From NCBI GenBank assembly GCA_023381355.1, contig JAMCUL010000006.1, positions 42,640 to 106,639 on the forward strand: 64,000 bases of DNA. The letters are read 5' to 3'. The notes under the pieces are model-generated. The model did not search any database. It was not told the origin of the DNA and saw nothing but the letters and a program-made list of their open reading frames with translations. Of the stretch, positions 37,010-47,852 are shown in pieces (the stretch's first letter is position 1; each line of letters starts with the position of its first letter). The position numbers and the translations under genes are program-made. The DNA is from Thermoplasmatota archaeon (GTDB lineage Archaea > Thermoplasmatota > Thermoplasmata > Thermoplasmatales > Thermoplasmataceae).

Positions 37010-38085
37010 AGTTCCCTTATTTCTTTTGATGCCCCACCGGATATCAGCTCAAAGCCATCTTTCTTCACTATTACGTCATCCTCAATTCTAACTCCAAACT
37101 TTCCCGGCAGGTAAATTCCAGGTTCATCGGTTATGGCCATATTCTCCTTGAGAGGGAAGTCCAGATTGGGTGAAAGTGCGGGATGATCATGAACATCCAG
37201 GCCGATTCCATGACCAAGTGAATGTATGAAGGTATCCTTGTATTTTGTTGAATCTATAATGTTTCTGGCCCTGAGGTCAACATCTTTTCCATTCACATCC
37301 TGCTTTATTATCTTCATCGCTTCCTGTTGTGCCCTGTATACGATGGAATAAACCTCGGATATCTCTTCGGATGCCTTCCCGAAGCATGCAGTTCTGGTTA
37401 CATCAGAACAGTAGCCGTTATACAGTGCTCCATAGTCTATCAGGACAACATCCCCTTTTTTTAATTTCCTTTCTCCGGGTGAATAATGCGGCTGGGATGA
37501 ATTTTCACCAAAGGCGGCTATTGTCGAAAATGATGGCCCATCAGCACCATTCCTCATCATCTCATATACGACAATGGCTGCAACCTCCTTTTCAGTCATT
37601 CCAGCCTTCAGGGAGTCATAGACCTTTTCAATGGACTCACTTGCAATCCTGGCTGCCTCTTTAAGGTATTTTATTTCCGTGGCATCCTTGATCTTCCTGG
37701 ATTCGGAGATTGAGACAGAAACATCAACAAATTCCTTGTCCGGAATTATCCGGAGAAGGTTCTTGTAATTTTCAAGAGAAAGCGAGGAATAGTTCAGGCC
37801 AACAGTATTTATGTTCATTAGCGACTCTTTCATCATTTCCTCGTATTCTTTCCTGCTGTGGAATATCTTTACATCCAGGCCAGTATTTCTCGCTGTTTCC
37901 TCCTCCAGCACTGATGTATATATTGTCGCATTATTCAGGTTAGCAACTATGAATGATCCTTCAAAAAGGCCACCCTTTGATTGCGTTATATATCTGAATG
38001 TTTTGTCCAGGGAATTTTCACCGCCGTTCATTATCAGGATGGCTTCTGCCTCCCTTGCAAAGTTGAACAAATTCTTATAGGTCAT
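37006..38085 (-). CDS. pepQ: Xaa-Pro aminopeptidase/dipeptidase (M24 family)
   Basis: 359 residues: an N-terminal creatinase-like domain and a C-terminal pita-bread fold with metal ligands in VLIDYGALYNGYCSDVTRT (two Asp), HSLGHGIGLDVHDHP (His), DEPGIYLPGKFG (Glu) and RIEDDV (Glu). It removes residues from peptides with proline in the second position. The order pepQ-ggt-priL forms one tight leftward operon. Confidence 0.9.
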   Translation of the reverse strand: MTYKNLFNFAREAEAILIMNGGENSLDKTFRYITQSKGGLFEGSFIVANLNNATIYTSVLEEETARNTGLDVKIFHSRKEYEEMMKESLMNINTVGLNYSSLSLENYKNLLRIIPDKEFVDVSVSISESRKIKDATEIKYLKEAARIASESIEKVYDSLKAGMTEKEVAAIVVYEMMRNGADGPSFSTIAAFGENSSQPHYSPGERKLKKGDVVLIDYGALYNGYCSDVTRTACFGKASEEISEVYSIVYRAQQEAMKIIKQDVNGKDVDLRARNIIDSTKYKDTFIHSLGHGIGLDVHDHPALSPNLDFPLKENMAITDEPGIYLPGKFGVRIEDDVIVKKDGFELISGGASKEIREL

Positions 38086-38281
38086 ATTTTAGAATGTGCT
38101 AAAGCTATATAGTTCATGCCATTTGACATCTGACCTTATGTTCTCCTCCGTTGCATGACACAGCCAGCATGAATTATTCGCCTGATCATGTTTTGAATCT
38201 GGATTTTTGGCTGTGTTATCTCAAATTGTAAATGCTACCAAAACGATAATCAGATTTACAATGATGCAATAGGGGAAGAGA

Positions 38282-39064
38282 ATGGAAAACAAGATAGAAA
38301 GCATTACAGGCTTCCGTGACACGTACAAGATCGATAAATTCCTCGCCAGTGGCGGTATGGGAGAGATTCTTGAAGGTTTTGATTCGCAGGGAAGGAACAT
38401 AGTGGTCAAGATTCCCAAGAATTTTGCCCCAAAGAGAGATGATCCTTTAAATGAACAGGTCATTAACGAAATTGAAAACCTGAAATTGCTCATTCATCCA
38501 AACATAGTGAAATACGTTGATAGCGGTGAATACCAGTCAAAGCCCTTTCTGGTAATGGAGAAAGTAAATGGAATATCCCTGAAACAACAGGTAGAGGAAA
38601 ATGATTATGGGTATGAAATTGCAATCAACCTTGCCACAAAGATGATAAACGCCCTAAAATATCTCAGGAAATACAGGATAGTGCACCGTGACCTGAGCAG
38701 TACGAATATTATTATGATGCCAGACGGGAATCCAAAGATTATAGATTTCAGCACTTCCATAAGAATGTCGTCAGATACCGACATGATAAGGATCAGGGGG
38801 AGCAAGATAGGTACAGAGGGGTATTCTGCACCAGAACAGCTCAGGGAGGGAATATCATATATCGATTCTGACATTTATTCACTGGGTGCCCTTGCATTCT
38901 TTGCCCTTACATCCAGAAAACCAGAAAAAATAAAGAAAGATATAAAGAGCATAGAAAGATTCGCCGATCTCCCACTTTACCAGCTAATCACAAAATGCCT
39001 TGTGGAGAAGCGGGATGAAAGAGAAACGGATCTTGAGAAAATAGAGAAGATAATTAAGAGTTAA
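38282..39064 (+). CDS. Hanks-type serine/threonine protein kinase
   Basis: 260 residues, a bare kinase domain. Glycine loop LASGGMGEILEG, ATP lysine Lys43 (VVKIPKN), catalytic loop HRDLSSTN (Asp137), metal site DFS at 155-157 instead of DFG, and GTEGYSAPEQ as the APE motif. HRDLSSTN replaces the common HRDLKPEN, so the usual lysine is serine. Asp, Asn and the ATP lysine are kept, so it is probably active. No transmembrane segment or sensor domain. It stands alone before tRNA-Arg. Confidence 0.85.
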   Translation: MENKIESITGFRDTYKIDKFLASGGMGEILEGFDSQGRNIVVKIPKNFAPKRDDPLNEQVINEIENLKLLIHPNIVKYVDSGEYQSKPFLVMEKVNGISLKQQVEENDYGYEIAINLATKMINALKYLRKYRIVHRDLSSTNIIMMPDGNPKIIDFSTSIRMSSDTDMIRIRGSKIGTEGYSAPEQLREGISYIDSDIYSLGALAFFALTSRKPEKIKKDIKSIERFADLPLYQLITKCLVEKRDERETDLEKIEKIIKS

Positions 39065-39089
39065 ATCATTACTTCTCTTGATCATAAAT

Positions 39090-39163
39090 GGGCCCGTGGG
39101 GTAGCCAGGATATCCTAATGGCCTTCGAAGCCGAAGACCCGGGTTCGAATCCCGGCGGGCCCG
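39090..39163 (+). tRNA. tRNA-Arg (anticodon TCG)
   Basis: 74 nt. Acceptor GGGCCCG pairs with CGGGCCC; the T arm is CCGGG-TTCGAAT-CCCGG; the anticodon loop CTTCGAA gives TCG. The D arm follows the archaeal Arg pattern (TAGCCAGGATA). The first base pair of the anticodon stem is mismatched (A-A) and the variable region is four bases. No CCA is encoded. Confidence 0.85.
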
Positions 39164-39304
39164 TCTTCTATTGAGTGTGAATCCGGAATTACTAAGCATC
39201 GATTTTGATTGCTTTTGCAGATTCCCCGGTAAATGTATCAGAATTTAGAAAATAGCAAAATAATTAAGTAAGAAATTTTACATGCTATATTGTTGTCAAT
39301 AATA

Positions 39305-39800
39305 ATGCGGCACATTTCAAGAGCGTTTGGCAGGAGGAGGCCTCAAAGATGATGTGTCTTTTGAAATATCAAGCGAAGAGATCGTTGGATTTGCAGGTCT
39401 TAACGGGGTAGGAAAAACGACCACAATAAAGGTTGCCAGCGGTGTATTGCGCCCGTCAGGTGGGGACGTGCTGATCAATAATGTGTCTATCGTGAGGAGA
39501 AAGATAGACATAGCGTCTAAAGTTTCATGGACACCAGAGTTTCCTATGCTGGATTTAACGTTGAAACCGTGGGATGTTTTTCACGAAATCGGGAAGTACC
39601 TTTCTTATGGCAGGAGAGAAACAAGAGAACGTTTCGAGGAATCCATGGAAAAGATTTCAATGACTGACGATATAAGCGGGAGAATCTGGAACATGTCTGA
39701 TGAAATGAGGAAGGGATTTTAAAAAATATGCATCCTAGGATATCACCTCGATATAATTTTACTGTTGGAACTTGAAGATGACCCACCATAGGCCGGCAAC
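39305..39800 (+). pseudogene. Broken ABC transporter ATPase
   Basis: The frame from 39327 encodes DDVSFEISSEEIVGFAGLNG and a clear Walker A (GLNGVGKTTTIKVASG), then RPSGGDVLINN, and at the end NMSDEMRKGF where the LSGGMxQR signature is expected, followed by a stop. Downstream codons in another frame (GYHLDIILLLELEDDP) resemble a decayed Walker B. Upstream the start segment (MRHISRAFG) is in a different frame. Frameshifts on both sides and loss of signature make it inactive. It lies 140 bases after tRNA-Arg. Confidence 0.7.
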
Positions 39801-40016
39801 ATAGAAATTTTACTTCTTTTTTGGAGTTTTGTGGTGGCATCAGTGTAAGGTCCGAAAAAACGTAATTTATTTGAACAACCCTCCCTTTGTGTTACTCATA
39901 CCTTATAATTTAAGTGAGACGTCAACCTATCCATGTCGACCATTTTGTTTCGATTAAGCACTGAATATATTTCTGAGCTTCATGTTACTGGATAAATGTA
40001 GCGGCATTCAGATGTT

Positions 40017-40592
40017 TTATATGAAACTGGTTTTCATTAAGTTCATTTGCCGGATTTTGTGGTACTTATTCCCGATTAGTTTGAATATCCCAAGCGAATC
40101 AACAATAAACGGCTGAAAGTCACGAAAATATTCATTTGCGAGTTCCATCATTTCTGATAAGTCCATTTCACTCATCCCATATTCTTTGGAGCCCAATGTC
40201 AGATGTGGTTGGTAAAGGTCAAGTTCATAATATCTCCTTCCCATCTCAGGATCCGGAGATATTGATTCCACAATCCTGCGATGCAATTCGTTAATCCCGT
40301 CTGATTCAATGCCAAGGTAAACGACAGATCTTCCAAAGGATTTTATACCTTTCATTTTCAGGCTAAATCTGGGAAAAGAGTCACATACAGCCTTCATGGA
40401 ATTCATCCAGATTTCATCTTCACTAAGACCAGCCTGGGATTTGACTGTGATGTGTGGTTCTGCAAAATCCGGCAGTGTATTGCCTGGCCACATCTTCTGG
40501 AATTTGATTATAGATTCTCCATACTTTTCAGGTGGAGTTATAGCAACGAAATATTCCACGCTCAAATAATGAATTTCAGTATTTAATGTCAT
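40017..40592 (-). CDS. 2H phosphoesterase (2'-5' RNA ligase/cyclic phosphodiesterase family)
   Basis: 191 residues with the two HxT motifs EPHITVK and QPHLTLG, about 100 residues apart, that define 2H phosphoesterases. Such enzymes open 2',3'-cyclic phosphates or act on 2'-5' linkages in RNA. The N-terminus (VEYFVAITPP) matches family starts, so a start ten or so residues later (TTG or GTG) is possible. It stands alone between decayed sequence and an MFS gene. Confidence 0.82.
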   Translation of the reverse strand: MTLNTEIHYLSVEYFVAITPPEKYGESIIKFQKMWPGNTLPDFAEPHITVKSQAGLSEDEIWMNSMKAVCDSFPRFSLKMKGIKSFGRSVVYLGIESDGINELHRRIVESISPDPEMGRRYYELDLYQPHLTLGSKEYGMSEMDLSEMMELANEYFRDFQPFIVDSLGIFKLIGNKYHKIRQMNLMKTSFI

Positions 40593-40865
40593 TACCTAAT
40601 GATCAGAACGGACAATTGAATTCAGCATGCATTCCTGCTACTGAGTAATATTAACTTGTTATCTGCATGAAGATGATTTCTTTTCTGTTGTTGATTGATA
40701 TCTCTAAAATTTCATTTTTTCATATCGGATTTTGAGGATTTCCATAAATTTCATATCCCTATTTGCCAGAGAATCTACATCGGATGTCCGCTCATGAATG
40801 TGCCGAAATAAAAGCGAGGGGAGTGGTGTAAAGGAGTTTAATTATCTTTTTGTAATAAAGGGATA

Positions 40866-42176
40866 TTGGAAAAAATCGATTTTGAAAATGTGGTTCTTTC
40901 AAGAAAGATCTGGATCATAACAGTACTGTCGTCAATGGGTGTCTTCATGGACGGATACTCATTATCCATTTTCTCAAGTGCATATATTTATCTGAAATAC
41001 AGTTTTTTAAGTGTCGCCATAATTACATCAATAGCAGCGTCGTCTATCTATATAGGGATGTTCTTTGGAAGCATAATTCTGGGAAGGATGTCAGATCTTC
41101 TTGGTAGAAAGAGAATTTATGTTTACGATTTACTGATCACTGCAATTTTCCTTATACTTACAGGTCTTTCCCGCAATTTCGTAGAATTTGTCGCGTTTCA
41201 GATCCTGGCGGGATTTGGAATAGGAGCAGACTATCCCATAAGTTCATCAATTCAGGCAGAATTTTCTCCAAAGAAGACCCGGGGAAAACTTCTGGTCTTC
41301 AATATATTTTCCTGGACATTCGGTTCCATTGCCTTTTATGCCATCTCAATACCCATTGTTCTCGTTTTCGGAGACATATCCTGGAGGATGATGTACATTA
41401 CAGGTGCAATTATCCCCCTGGCTGTAATTATTTCAAGGAGAAATATACCAGAAACTCCATACTGGCTGATGCTGAATGGTTCAGAGAGTGAAGCAGAGAT
41501 TGTTGTTAATGAAATCAAGCCACTCCATACCACTGAAAAAATTTCACCACCAGCAGTACAGAAGGGGGAATTAGAAATGAGAGGGAAGAATGGCGTCTAC
41601 CGCCTTATCCTGTTCACGTCCGTGGCATGGTTCTGTTACGATGTTGCAAGTTATGGTGTGTGGAATTACACGCCTTCACTGTTCTTCCAGGAAGGATCAT
41701 CCTATGTGTCAACCATCATTTCAACACTGCTGGAAGACATTCCAGTTATTGCAGGCACAATTGTCTGTCTTCTCTCAATTGACAGGATAGGAAGAAAGAA
41801 ACTTGAGGCATCAGGTTTTCTGCTCGCAGGAATTTCCCTAATCGCCTTTGGGATAGTATCATTCCGCTCAATACTTGCATTTTCCATGATCTTTTCTGCA
41901 TTTGCGCTTATGCATTTCTTCCATAATGCTGGGCCAACAAACATAACCTATCTTTATCCAGCTGAGATATTTCCAACCAGAATAAGGGGGACAGCCATGG
42001 GAATATCGACTGCTGCGTCAAGGGTAGGAGCTATTCTCGGAGTGTTTGCATTTCCGCTCCTTATAAATGGGTTGAGCATAACCTATGGACTTCTCTTCTT
42101 TGCCATATTCGAGATCACTGGCTTCTGCTTCACTATATTCCTTGCGCCTGAAACCAGAGGGAAGTCCCTTACCTGA
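40866..42176 (+). CDS. MFS transporter, sugar/metabolite:proton symporter type
   Basis: 436 residues with twelve hydrophobic segments. GRMSDLLGRKRIY (loop 2-3) and DRIGRKKLE (loop 8-9) are the duplicated MFS motif; MDGYSLSIFS in helix 1 with its aspartate and PAEIFPTRIRGTAMG in helix 11 recall the sugar porter/aromatic acid symporter branch. The start is TTG. Likely uptake of an organic substrate using the proton gradient of an acidophile. No linked catabolic gene shows the substrate. Confidence 0.82.
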   Translation: MEKIDFENVVLSRKIWIITVLSSMGVFMDGYSLSIFSSAYIYLKYSFLSVAIITSIAASSIYIGMFFGSIILGRMSDLLGRKRIYVYDLLITAIFLILTGLSRNFVEFVAFQILAGFGIGADYPISSSIQAEFSPKKTRGKLLVFNIFSWTFGSIAFYAISIPIVLVFGDISWRMMYITGAIIPLAVIISRRNIPETPYWLMLNGSESEAEIVVNEIKPLHTTEKISPPAVQKGELEMRGKNGVYRLILFTSVAWFCYDVASYGVWNYTPSLFFQEGSSYVSTIISTLLEDIPVIAGTIVCLLSIDRIGRKKLEASGFLLAGISLIAFGIVSFRSILAFSMIFSAFALMHFFHNAGPTNITYLYPAEIFPTRIRGTAMGISTAASRVGAILGVFAFPLLINGLSITYGLLFFAIFEITGFCFTIFLAPETRGKSLT

Positions 42177-42569
42177 GCAAATGATTAAAATGTTCACTGT
42201 GTGCCCTCATCATATTTCTGGCCATTATACCGCCATTTGAAACCTGTTTATCCCTGATTTGGATGGTTAACTTTGAAACATCTTATCCATGTCGAAAGAT
42301 CGGGAGAATCCATTTCTTAAATATTCACAGGATTGACTGTATACCTGCATTTATTGAAGAGAAGCAGGGCGCTATATGTGCACACCAAATAGGTGCAATC
42401 TGTGAATTTGCGGAATAATAGATTTCAACGGTGCTTTGAATTTCATATAACAGGAACATTGCATGTAAATACGATTGATTGTTTCGCTGATTCTTTCAAT
42501 TTACAATGTGTTTCAAGCTTAGCCGGTTGTTAAGTTAATAATGTGTAATGATATATACGGCTGATTGAA
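42177..42569. other. Intergenic region before gyrB, no recognisable gene
   Basis: 393 bases of AT-rich sequence. It should contain the gyrB promoter; GATATATACG near 42549-42558 is TATA-like but only about 15 bases before the TTG start, and an earlier AT-rich run near 42530-42540 is an alternative. No coding frame was recognised. Confidence 0.4.
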
Positions 42570-44504
42570 TTGGACGAATATGACGCATCTCAGATTCAAA
42601 TTCTTGAAGGACTGAAAGCTGTAAGGAAAGTCCCCGGAATGTATATAGGAAATACCAATGTGGAAGGGCTTCATCACATGGTTTATGAAGTGGTAGATAA
42701 CAGCGTTGATGAGGCGGGGGCAGGATATGGCGAAAGCGTTTTTGTTACTATTGGCAGGGATGGGAGTATAACCGTTGAGGATAATGGAAGAGGGATACCT
42801 GTGGACATCCATCCCAAATATGGAAAGCCAGGTCTTGAAATAGTGTTGACTGAACTTCACAGCGGAGCCAAGTTTGACAAGAAGGTATACAAGATAACTG
42901 GAGGCCTTCATGGAGTTGGTGTCCATGTTGTTAATGCGCTCTCCTCAAAACTTATTGCTCTTGTAAAGAAGGATGAAAAGATTCATTACATGATTTTTGA
43001 AAGAGGACTCCCAGTTTCAAAACTCGTCTCAATAGATAGAATTCAACAGGCAGATGACCAGAACATTTCGGGCGTGAAAATAATTAAGGATTCTGGCACC
43101 GGGACAGTTATAAAGTTCTGGCCTGACCCAGAAATTTTCCAGGTACTTGAATTTTCCCGAGAAATACTTGAGAAGAGGCTCAGGGAACTGGCATACCTCA
43201 ACTCATCAATTCAATTCACCCTGCTTGACGAGAGGGATGGCAGGGAGGATACGTTTCACTTCTCAGGCGGGCTGACTGAATTCGTTTCATATCTTTCTGA
43301 AGGTTATGACACCATACTCAAGGAAACCATAAGAGACAGGCAGGATAAAGGTGACGTGAGCCTTGAATATGCCCTCCAGTACACGACTTCGAGCAACGAG
43401 GTCATAGAAGGATTTGTAAACAATATAAATACACCAGAGGGCGGAACACATATTGGTGGCTTCAAGGCGGGGCTTTCAAAGGCCGTTCTTGACTATGCCC
43501 GGAAACGGACAAACATAAAGGGAACCGAGAAGATAATAGGAGACGACATAAGAGAAGGCATAGTTGCCGTGGTACACGTGAAAATGTTCAATCCGCAATT
43601 CGAGGGCCAGACAAAGGCTAAACTTGGAAACAGCGAAATCAAGGGTATTGTTCAATCTATTGTTGAAAGCTCCGTAAAATTCTATCTTGAAAGTTATCCA
43701 AATGTAGGGGACGCAATTGTGAAGAGGTCTATAGCAGCAGCTGAAGCCAGGGAAGCCTCGAGGAAGGCAAAGGAACTTATAAAAAGAAAATCAACCCTTG
43801 AGAGTGGAGACCTGCCCGGAAAACTTGCAGATTGCTCATCAAATGATACATCGAAGAATGAGATTTACATCGTTGAAGGAGATTCGGCAGGTGGTTCAAC
43901 CAAGCAGGCCAGGAACAGGGAATTTCAGGCAGTGCTCCCGCTGAGGGGAAAAATACTGAATGTTGAGAAGGCTTCTGATGACAAGACTTTCAATAACCAG
44001 GTGATCCGTGACCTCATTACAGTGATTGGTGTCGGAACTGGAGAGAATCTCGACATGAAGAGGCTCAGGTATGGAAAGATCATAATCATGACGGATGCAG
44101 ATGTTGATGGCGCCCATATAAGGACTCTTCTGCTGACATTCTTTTACCGGCATGCAAAGGAACTGATTATGTCGGGTAATATATTCTTCGCTGAGCCGCC
44201 TCTCTTCAGGGTGCAGAAGGGTGAGAAGGTTGCATATGTCTATTCAGAGGAGGAACGGGATCGGGTGGTGCAGCAGATGGGAAAGAATGTGGTTACCCAG
44301 AGGTTTAAAGGTTTGGGAGAAATGAATCCGGAACAACTCTGGGAGACCGCGATGAATCCTGAAACCCGAAGGCTCGTTGTTGTGAACATAGAAGATGCAG
44401 TGGAAGCCGATCATCTCTTCTCAATACTTATGGGCGAAAAAGTTGAGCCAAGAAGGAGATTCATTGAGGAGAATGCAAAATACGTAAAGGAAATCGACGT
44501 GTAG
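42570..44504 (+). CDS. gyrB: DNA gyrase subunit B
   Basis: 644 residues, the short bacterial form. GHKL ATPase motifs: [19 protein letters not shown] and [22 protein letters not shown] domain with IVEGDSAGG and [16 protein letters not shown]. It drives ATP-dependent negative supercoiling. The start is TTG because an in-frame stop lies 21 bases before it. Gyrase is a bacterial enzyme acquired by several euryarchaeal lineages including Thermoplasmatales. gyrA follows eight bases later. Confidence 0.96.
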   Translation: MDEYDASQIQILEGLKAVRKVPGMYIGNTNVEGLHHMVYEVVDNSVDEAGAGYGESVFVTIGRDGSITVEDNGRGIPVDIHPKYGKPGLEIVLTELHSGAKFDKKVYKITGGLHGVGVHVVNALSSKLIALVKKDEKIHYMIFERGLPVSKLVSIDRIQQADDQNISGVKIIKDSGTGTVIKFWPDPEIFQVLEFSREILEKRLRELAYLNSSIQFTLLDERDGREDTFHFSGGLTEFVSYLSEGYDTILKETIRDRQDKGDVSLEYALQYTTSSNEVIEGFVNNINTPEGGTHIGGFKAGLSKAVLDYARKRTNIKGTEKIIGDDIREGIVAVVHVKMFNPQFEGQTKAKLGNSEIKGIVQSIVESSVKFYLESYPNVGDAIVKRSIAAAEAREASRKAKELIKRKSTLESGDLPGKLADCSSNDTSKNEIYIVEGDSAGGSTKQARNREFQAVLPLRGKILNVEKASDDKTFNNQVIRDLITVIGVGTGENLDMKRLRYGKIIIMTDADVDGAHIRTLLLTFFYRHAKELIMSGNIFFAEPPLFRVQKGEKVAYVYSEEERDRVVQQMGKNVVTQRFKGLGEMNPEQLWETAMNPETRRLVVVNIEDAVEADHLFSILMGEKVEPRRRFIEENAKYVKEIDV

Positions 44505-44512
44505 GTGTAAAA

Positions 44513-46909
44513 ATGGAATCGAGACCAATTGAGAATGAAATCAAGAAATCATATCTTGAATATGCAATGAGCGTAATAGTGAGCAGGGCAATACCCGATG
44601 TAAGGGACGGACTCAAGCCTGTTCAGAGAAGGATACTTTATTCGATGTACGAAAATGGATTCACGCGGGATAAGCCATACAAAAAATCTGCAAGGATTGT
44701 GGGAGAGGCCATGGGTAAATACCATCCCCATGGTGACAGCGCAATATATGATGCGATGGCAAGGATGGCACAGGAATTTTCCCTGAGATACCCACTCATA
44801 GACGGGCAGGGAAATTTTGGTTCCATTGATGGGGATGCGCCGGCAGCCATGAGATATACAGAGGCGAGAATGAATTCCATGTCAGAGGCTATGCTTGACG
44901 ATATAGACAAGGAAACAGTTCCGTTCATGCTGAACTTTGACGGTACACTCCAGGAGCCGGTATATCTCCCCTCGAGCATTCCAAATTTGCTGATAAACGG
45001 AGGATCAGGTATAGCAGTGGGAATGGCCACAAACATGCTTTCCCATAATCTGAATGAAATAGGATCGGCGATAATTGAGACCGTTAAAAATCCTGAAAGA
45101 ACGGTCAGGGATCTATTAAAGACAGTCAAGGGCCCAGATTTCCCTGGAGGGGGGATAATATGGTTTGATGAAGACCTGATATCTGCATACGAGACTGGAA
45201 AAGGAAGGGTAAAATGCAGGGGAGAAGTAATTACAGAAGAGAAGAAGAGGCTGATCATCACCAGTCTTCCATATGGAGTCAACAAGTCAAATTTTCTTGA
45301 AAATCTAGTCAAGAAAATAAATAATGAGGTGATTGACGGCATTTCTGATATCAAGGATGAGAGTAACCGGGAAGGAATGAGGATTGTAATCAAGATAAAG
45401 GATGAGGAAATGAAAAGCCTCATCCTTAACAGGCTGTATATGCACACTGAACTGGAGCAGAGCATAAGTATAATCAACCTTGTCCTTGAAGACAACCAGC
45501 CAAAGCAGATGAACCTGAAGGAGTTGATAAGCAGTTACATCAGGCACAGACTTAATATCATACTTAAGAGGAGTGTATATGACTCAGCAAAACTCAGGGA
45601 GAGAGAACACATCCTTGAGGGCCTTCATATCGCACTGACAAACATTGACCGTGTCATTGAAACGATCAGGAAGAGCAGGGATGGAAACGAGGCAAAGAAG
45701 TCACTCATGGAAGGATTCAGCCTGACTGAAAAACAGGCCGATGCTGTGCTTGATACCAGACTCCAGAGATTGACCACACTGGAGGTTGGAAAGATTGAGA
45801 AGGAACTTGAGGATACGAGAACCGAAATAAAGAGACTTGAAGAGATAATAAATTCCGAGGAGGTACGCAGAAGTATCCTGATTGCGGAAGTTACCGAAAT
45901 AATGAGAAAATATGGTGATAAGAGAAGAACAAGGGTAGAGTTTGGTGAACTGCAGAATATAAGGGATGAAGATGCAATCCCCCGTGAAGAAAGCGTCATA
46001 ATCCTGACAGAGAAAGGATTCCTCAAGAGGGTTACGCTTGATGAATACAGATCGCAGAGAAGGGGAGGGAAAGGAGTCCAGACCTCAGTGAGAAATGAAG
46101 ATCAGGTCAAGACAATCGTTAACTGCAACTCCCACGATCCGGTCCTGTTTTTCACAAACACAGGGAAGATGTACTCGATGAAAGCCTACGGAATAGAGAG
46201 CAAAAGCAGGAAGGGAGTGGGAGTGATAGGATCAGCAATCCTCAAGCTTGGCGAGGGAGAGAAGATAACAGACATGATGAAGGGAAATGAAGATTCTAGC
46301 GGTTTCCTCATTCTTGCAACGAGGAACGGATTCATAAAGAAGACTCCGTTCTCGGAATTCCAGAATGTCCGGGCCAATGGAATCAGGGCAATAAACCTGG
46401 ATGATGATGACGAACTTTCCTCCGTATTCTTCATTGACAGGGAAAGAGACATAATCGTTGTCTCAGACTCCGGTAAGGCTGCAAGGTTTGATTCGGAGGA
46501 GATGAGGCCAACAGGCAGGAATTCAAGAGGAGTCAAGTCAATGAGGATCGGTGATAAGGAATATATCCTCAAGGCATTCCCGGTTCAGGAAGGGCAGGAT
46601 GTCCTGACAATTTCATCCAGGGGAATCGGAAAAAGGACACCTGAAGGAGACTTCCCTATTCATCATCGTGGTTCCTCAGGAGTGAAGATCATGAAGATAA
46701 CCGAAAGAACAGGAAAGGTCGTTGCAGCTCTCCCGGTATCAGACAGGGAGGGGGTGATCATCATGACCAGGAATGAGCAGACAATCAGGATTGATGTTGA
46801 CTCGGTGAGAGAGTTAAGCCGCAACTCTCAGGGTGTCAGGCTAATCAATATCGAGGATGGTGATGAGGTAATTTCGGCTGGAAAGGTGGATTACACAGAG
46901 GTCCAATGA
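44513..46909 (+). CDS. gyrA: DNA gyrase subunit A
   Basis: 798 residues. The catalytic tyrosine is Tyr115 in MRYTEAR. The C-terminal domain is a beta-pinwheel with the GyrA box QRRGGKG near residue 515, the wrapping element that distinguishes gyrase from topoisomerase IV; the usual form is QRRGGRG. Blades repeat as [16 protein letters not shown] and similar. It overlaps the hom start by four bases (ATGA). Confidence 0.96.
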   Translation: MESRPIENEIKKSYLEYAMSVIVSRAIPDVRDGLKPVQRRILYSMYENGFTRDKPYKKSARIVGEAMGKYHPHGDSAIYDAMARMAQEFSLRYPLIDGQGNFGSIDGDAPAAMRYTEARMNSMSEAMLDDIDKETVPFMLNFDGTLQEPVYLPSSIPNLLINGGSGIAVGMATNMLSHNLNEIGSAIIETVKNPERTVRDLLKTVKGPDFPGGGIIWFDEDLISAYETGKGRVKCRGEVITEEKKRLIITSLPYGVNKSNFLENLVKKINNEVIDGISDIKDESNREGMRIVIKIKDEEMKSLILNRLYMHTELEQSISIINLVLEDNQPKQMNLKELISSYIRHRLNIILKRSVYDSAKLREREHILEGLHIALTNIDRVIETIRKSRDGNEAKKSLMEGFSLTEKQADAVLDTRLQRLTTLEVGKIEKELEDTRTEIKRLEEIINSEEVRRSILIAEVTEIMRKYGDKRRTRVEFGELQNIRDEDAIPREESVIILTEKGFLKRVTLDEYRSQRRGGKGVQTSVRNEDQVKTIVNCNSHDPVLFFTNTGKMYSMKAYGIESKSRKGVGVIGSAILKLGEGEKITDMMKGNEDSSGFLILATRNGFIKKTPFSEFQNVRANGIRAINLDDDDELSSVFFIDRERDIIVVSDSGKAARFDSEEMRPTGRNSRGVKSMRIGDKEYILKAFPVQEGQDVLTISSRGIGKRTPEGDFPIHHRGSSGVKIMKITERTGKVVAALPVSDREGVIIMTRNEQTIRIDVDSVRELSRNSQGVRLINIEDGDEVISAGKVDYTEVQ

Positions 46910-47817
46910 AGAGACTTTTCATAGCCGGAACAGGCAATGTCGGCAGGAATCTGGTGGGCCTGATCAATGAATACAAACCTGATGCAAGGGTGGTCGCCAT
47001 GGAAAACAGGAGAGGATTGATACAATCTCCTCACATGACTGCTACCGATCAGGAAATGTTCCTGCTTCACCCTGAAAGATATCCAAAAGGTGAGGTTGAA
47101 GTTGATTATGATGTATACGTGGATCTCAGGACAGCGTCACTCAATGGAAGAATTGAGATGGAGACATACCGGCAACAGATGGAGAGCGGGAAGAGTATTG
47201 TCACTGCAAATAAATCAGGACTGGCGAATTACTGGCCGGAGATTATGGCTGCATCCAGAAGTACGGAGAAACCCATACTTTATGAGGCTACTGTCGCAGG
47301 TGGACTCCCGATATTCAGCATGATAAGGCACTCAGCAGGCTACTTCCCGGTCACTTCCTTCAGGGGGATAGTAAACCTTACTGCAAATTTCATACTGAAG
47401 AAGATGGCTTCTGGATCATCCTTTGAATCTGCTGCCATGGAGGCCACGAAGCTTGGCATTGCAGAAACAAATATGGATGATGACCTTTCAGGCAAAGATT
47501 CAGCAAGAAAGGCCGTGATTTTGGGTAATTCACTGTTTGGAAAGAACCTGAGACTCTCGGGAATCGATTTCAGTGGAATCCGGAGGGATTCGATCAGTAA
47601 TGGGATGCTTCTTGTAATCATTGAAGGAGGTGATCATTTCTCCTTGAGATCTGGTGTTGTGGAGCTGAATGACAGCGATCCCTTTCTCTCAATGAAGCCA
47701 ACAGCCATGGCTGCTGAAATAGGATTCATGGGGAGAGCAGGAATCAGCATATCAGAAGTATTTGATGGACCTCTTGAAACTGCATCGGCTGTTTTGAGTG
47801 ATATTATTGAAATTTGA
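46906..47817 (+). CDS. hom: Homoserine dehydrogenase
   Basis: 303 residues: an N-terminal NAD(P) fold ([12 protein letters not shown]), [20 protein letters not shown], then the catalytic domain with [11 protein letters not shown] and the AxxxGIAExNxxxDxxGxDxxxK series containing the catalytic lysine. No ACT regulatory domain. It reduces aspartate semialdehyde to homoserine for threonine and methionine. Translational coupling to gyrA is unusual. Confidence 0.9.
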   Translation: MKRLFIAGTGNVGRNLVGLINEYKPDARVVAMENRRGLIQSPHMTATDQEMFLLHPERYPKGEVEVDYDVYVDLRTASLNGRIEMETYRQQMESGKSIVTANKSGLANYWPEIMAASRSTEKPILYEATVAGGLPIFSMIRHSAGYFPVTSFRGIVNLTANFILKKMASGSSFESAAMEATKLGIAETNMDDDLSGKDSARKAVILGNSLFGKNLRLSGIDFSGIRRDSISNGMLLVIIEGGDHFSLRSGVVELNDSDPFLSMKPTAMAAEIGFMGRAGISISEVFDGPLETASAVLSDIIEI

Positions 47818-47820
47818 TTC

Positions 47821-47832
47821 AATATTTATATA
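47821..47832 (+). promoter_or_regulatory. TATA-like box of the unknown gene at 47853
   Basis: AATATTTATATA is centred about 26 bases before ATG 47853, immediately after the hom stop codon, consistent with an independent leaderless transcript. Confidence 0.5.
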
Positions 47833-47852
47833 TCAAATCAGGATTGGATCGT

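Noticed and set aside
44638..45495. Long antisense open frame (285 codons) within gyrA
   Set aside because: Serine/leucine-rich shadow of a strongly conserved gene on the other strand; no start signal and no recognisable motif. The antisense frames in gyrB, leuS, infB and the secretion genes were rejected for the same reason.
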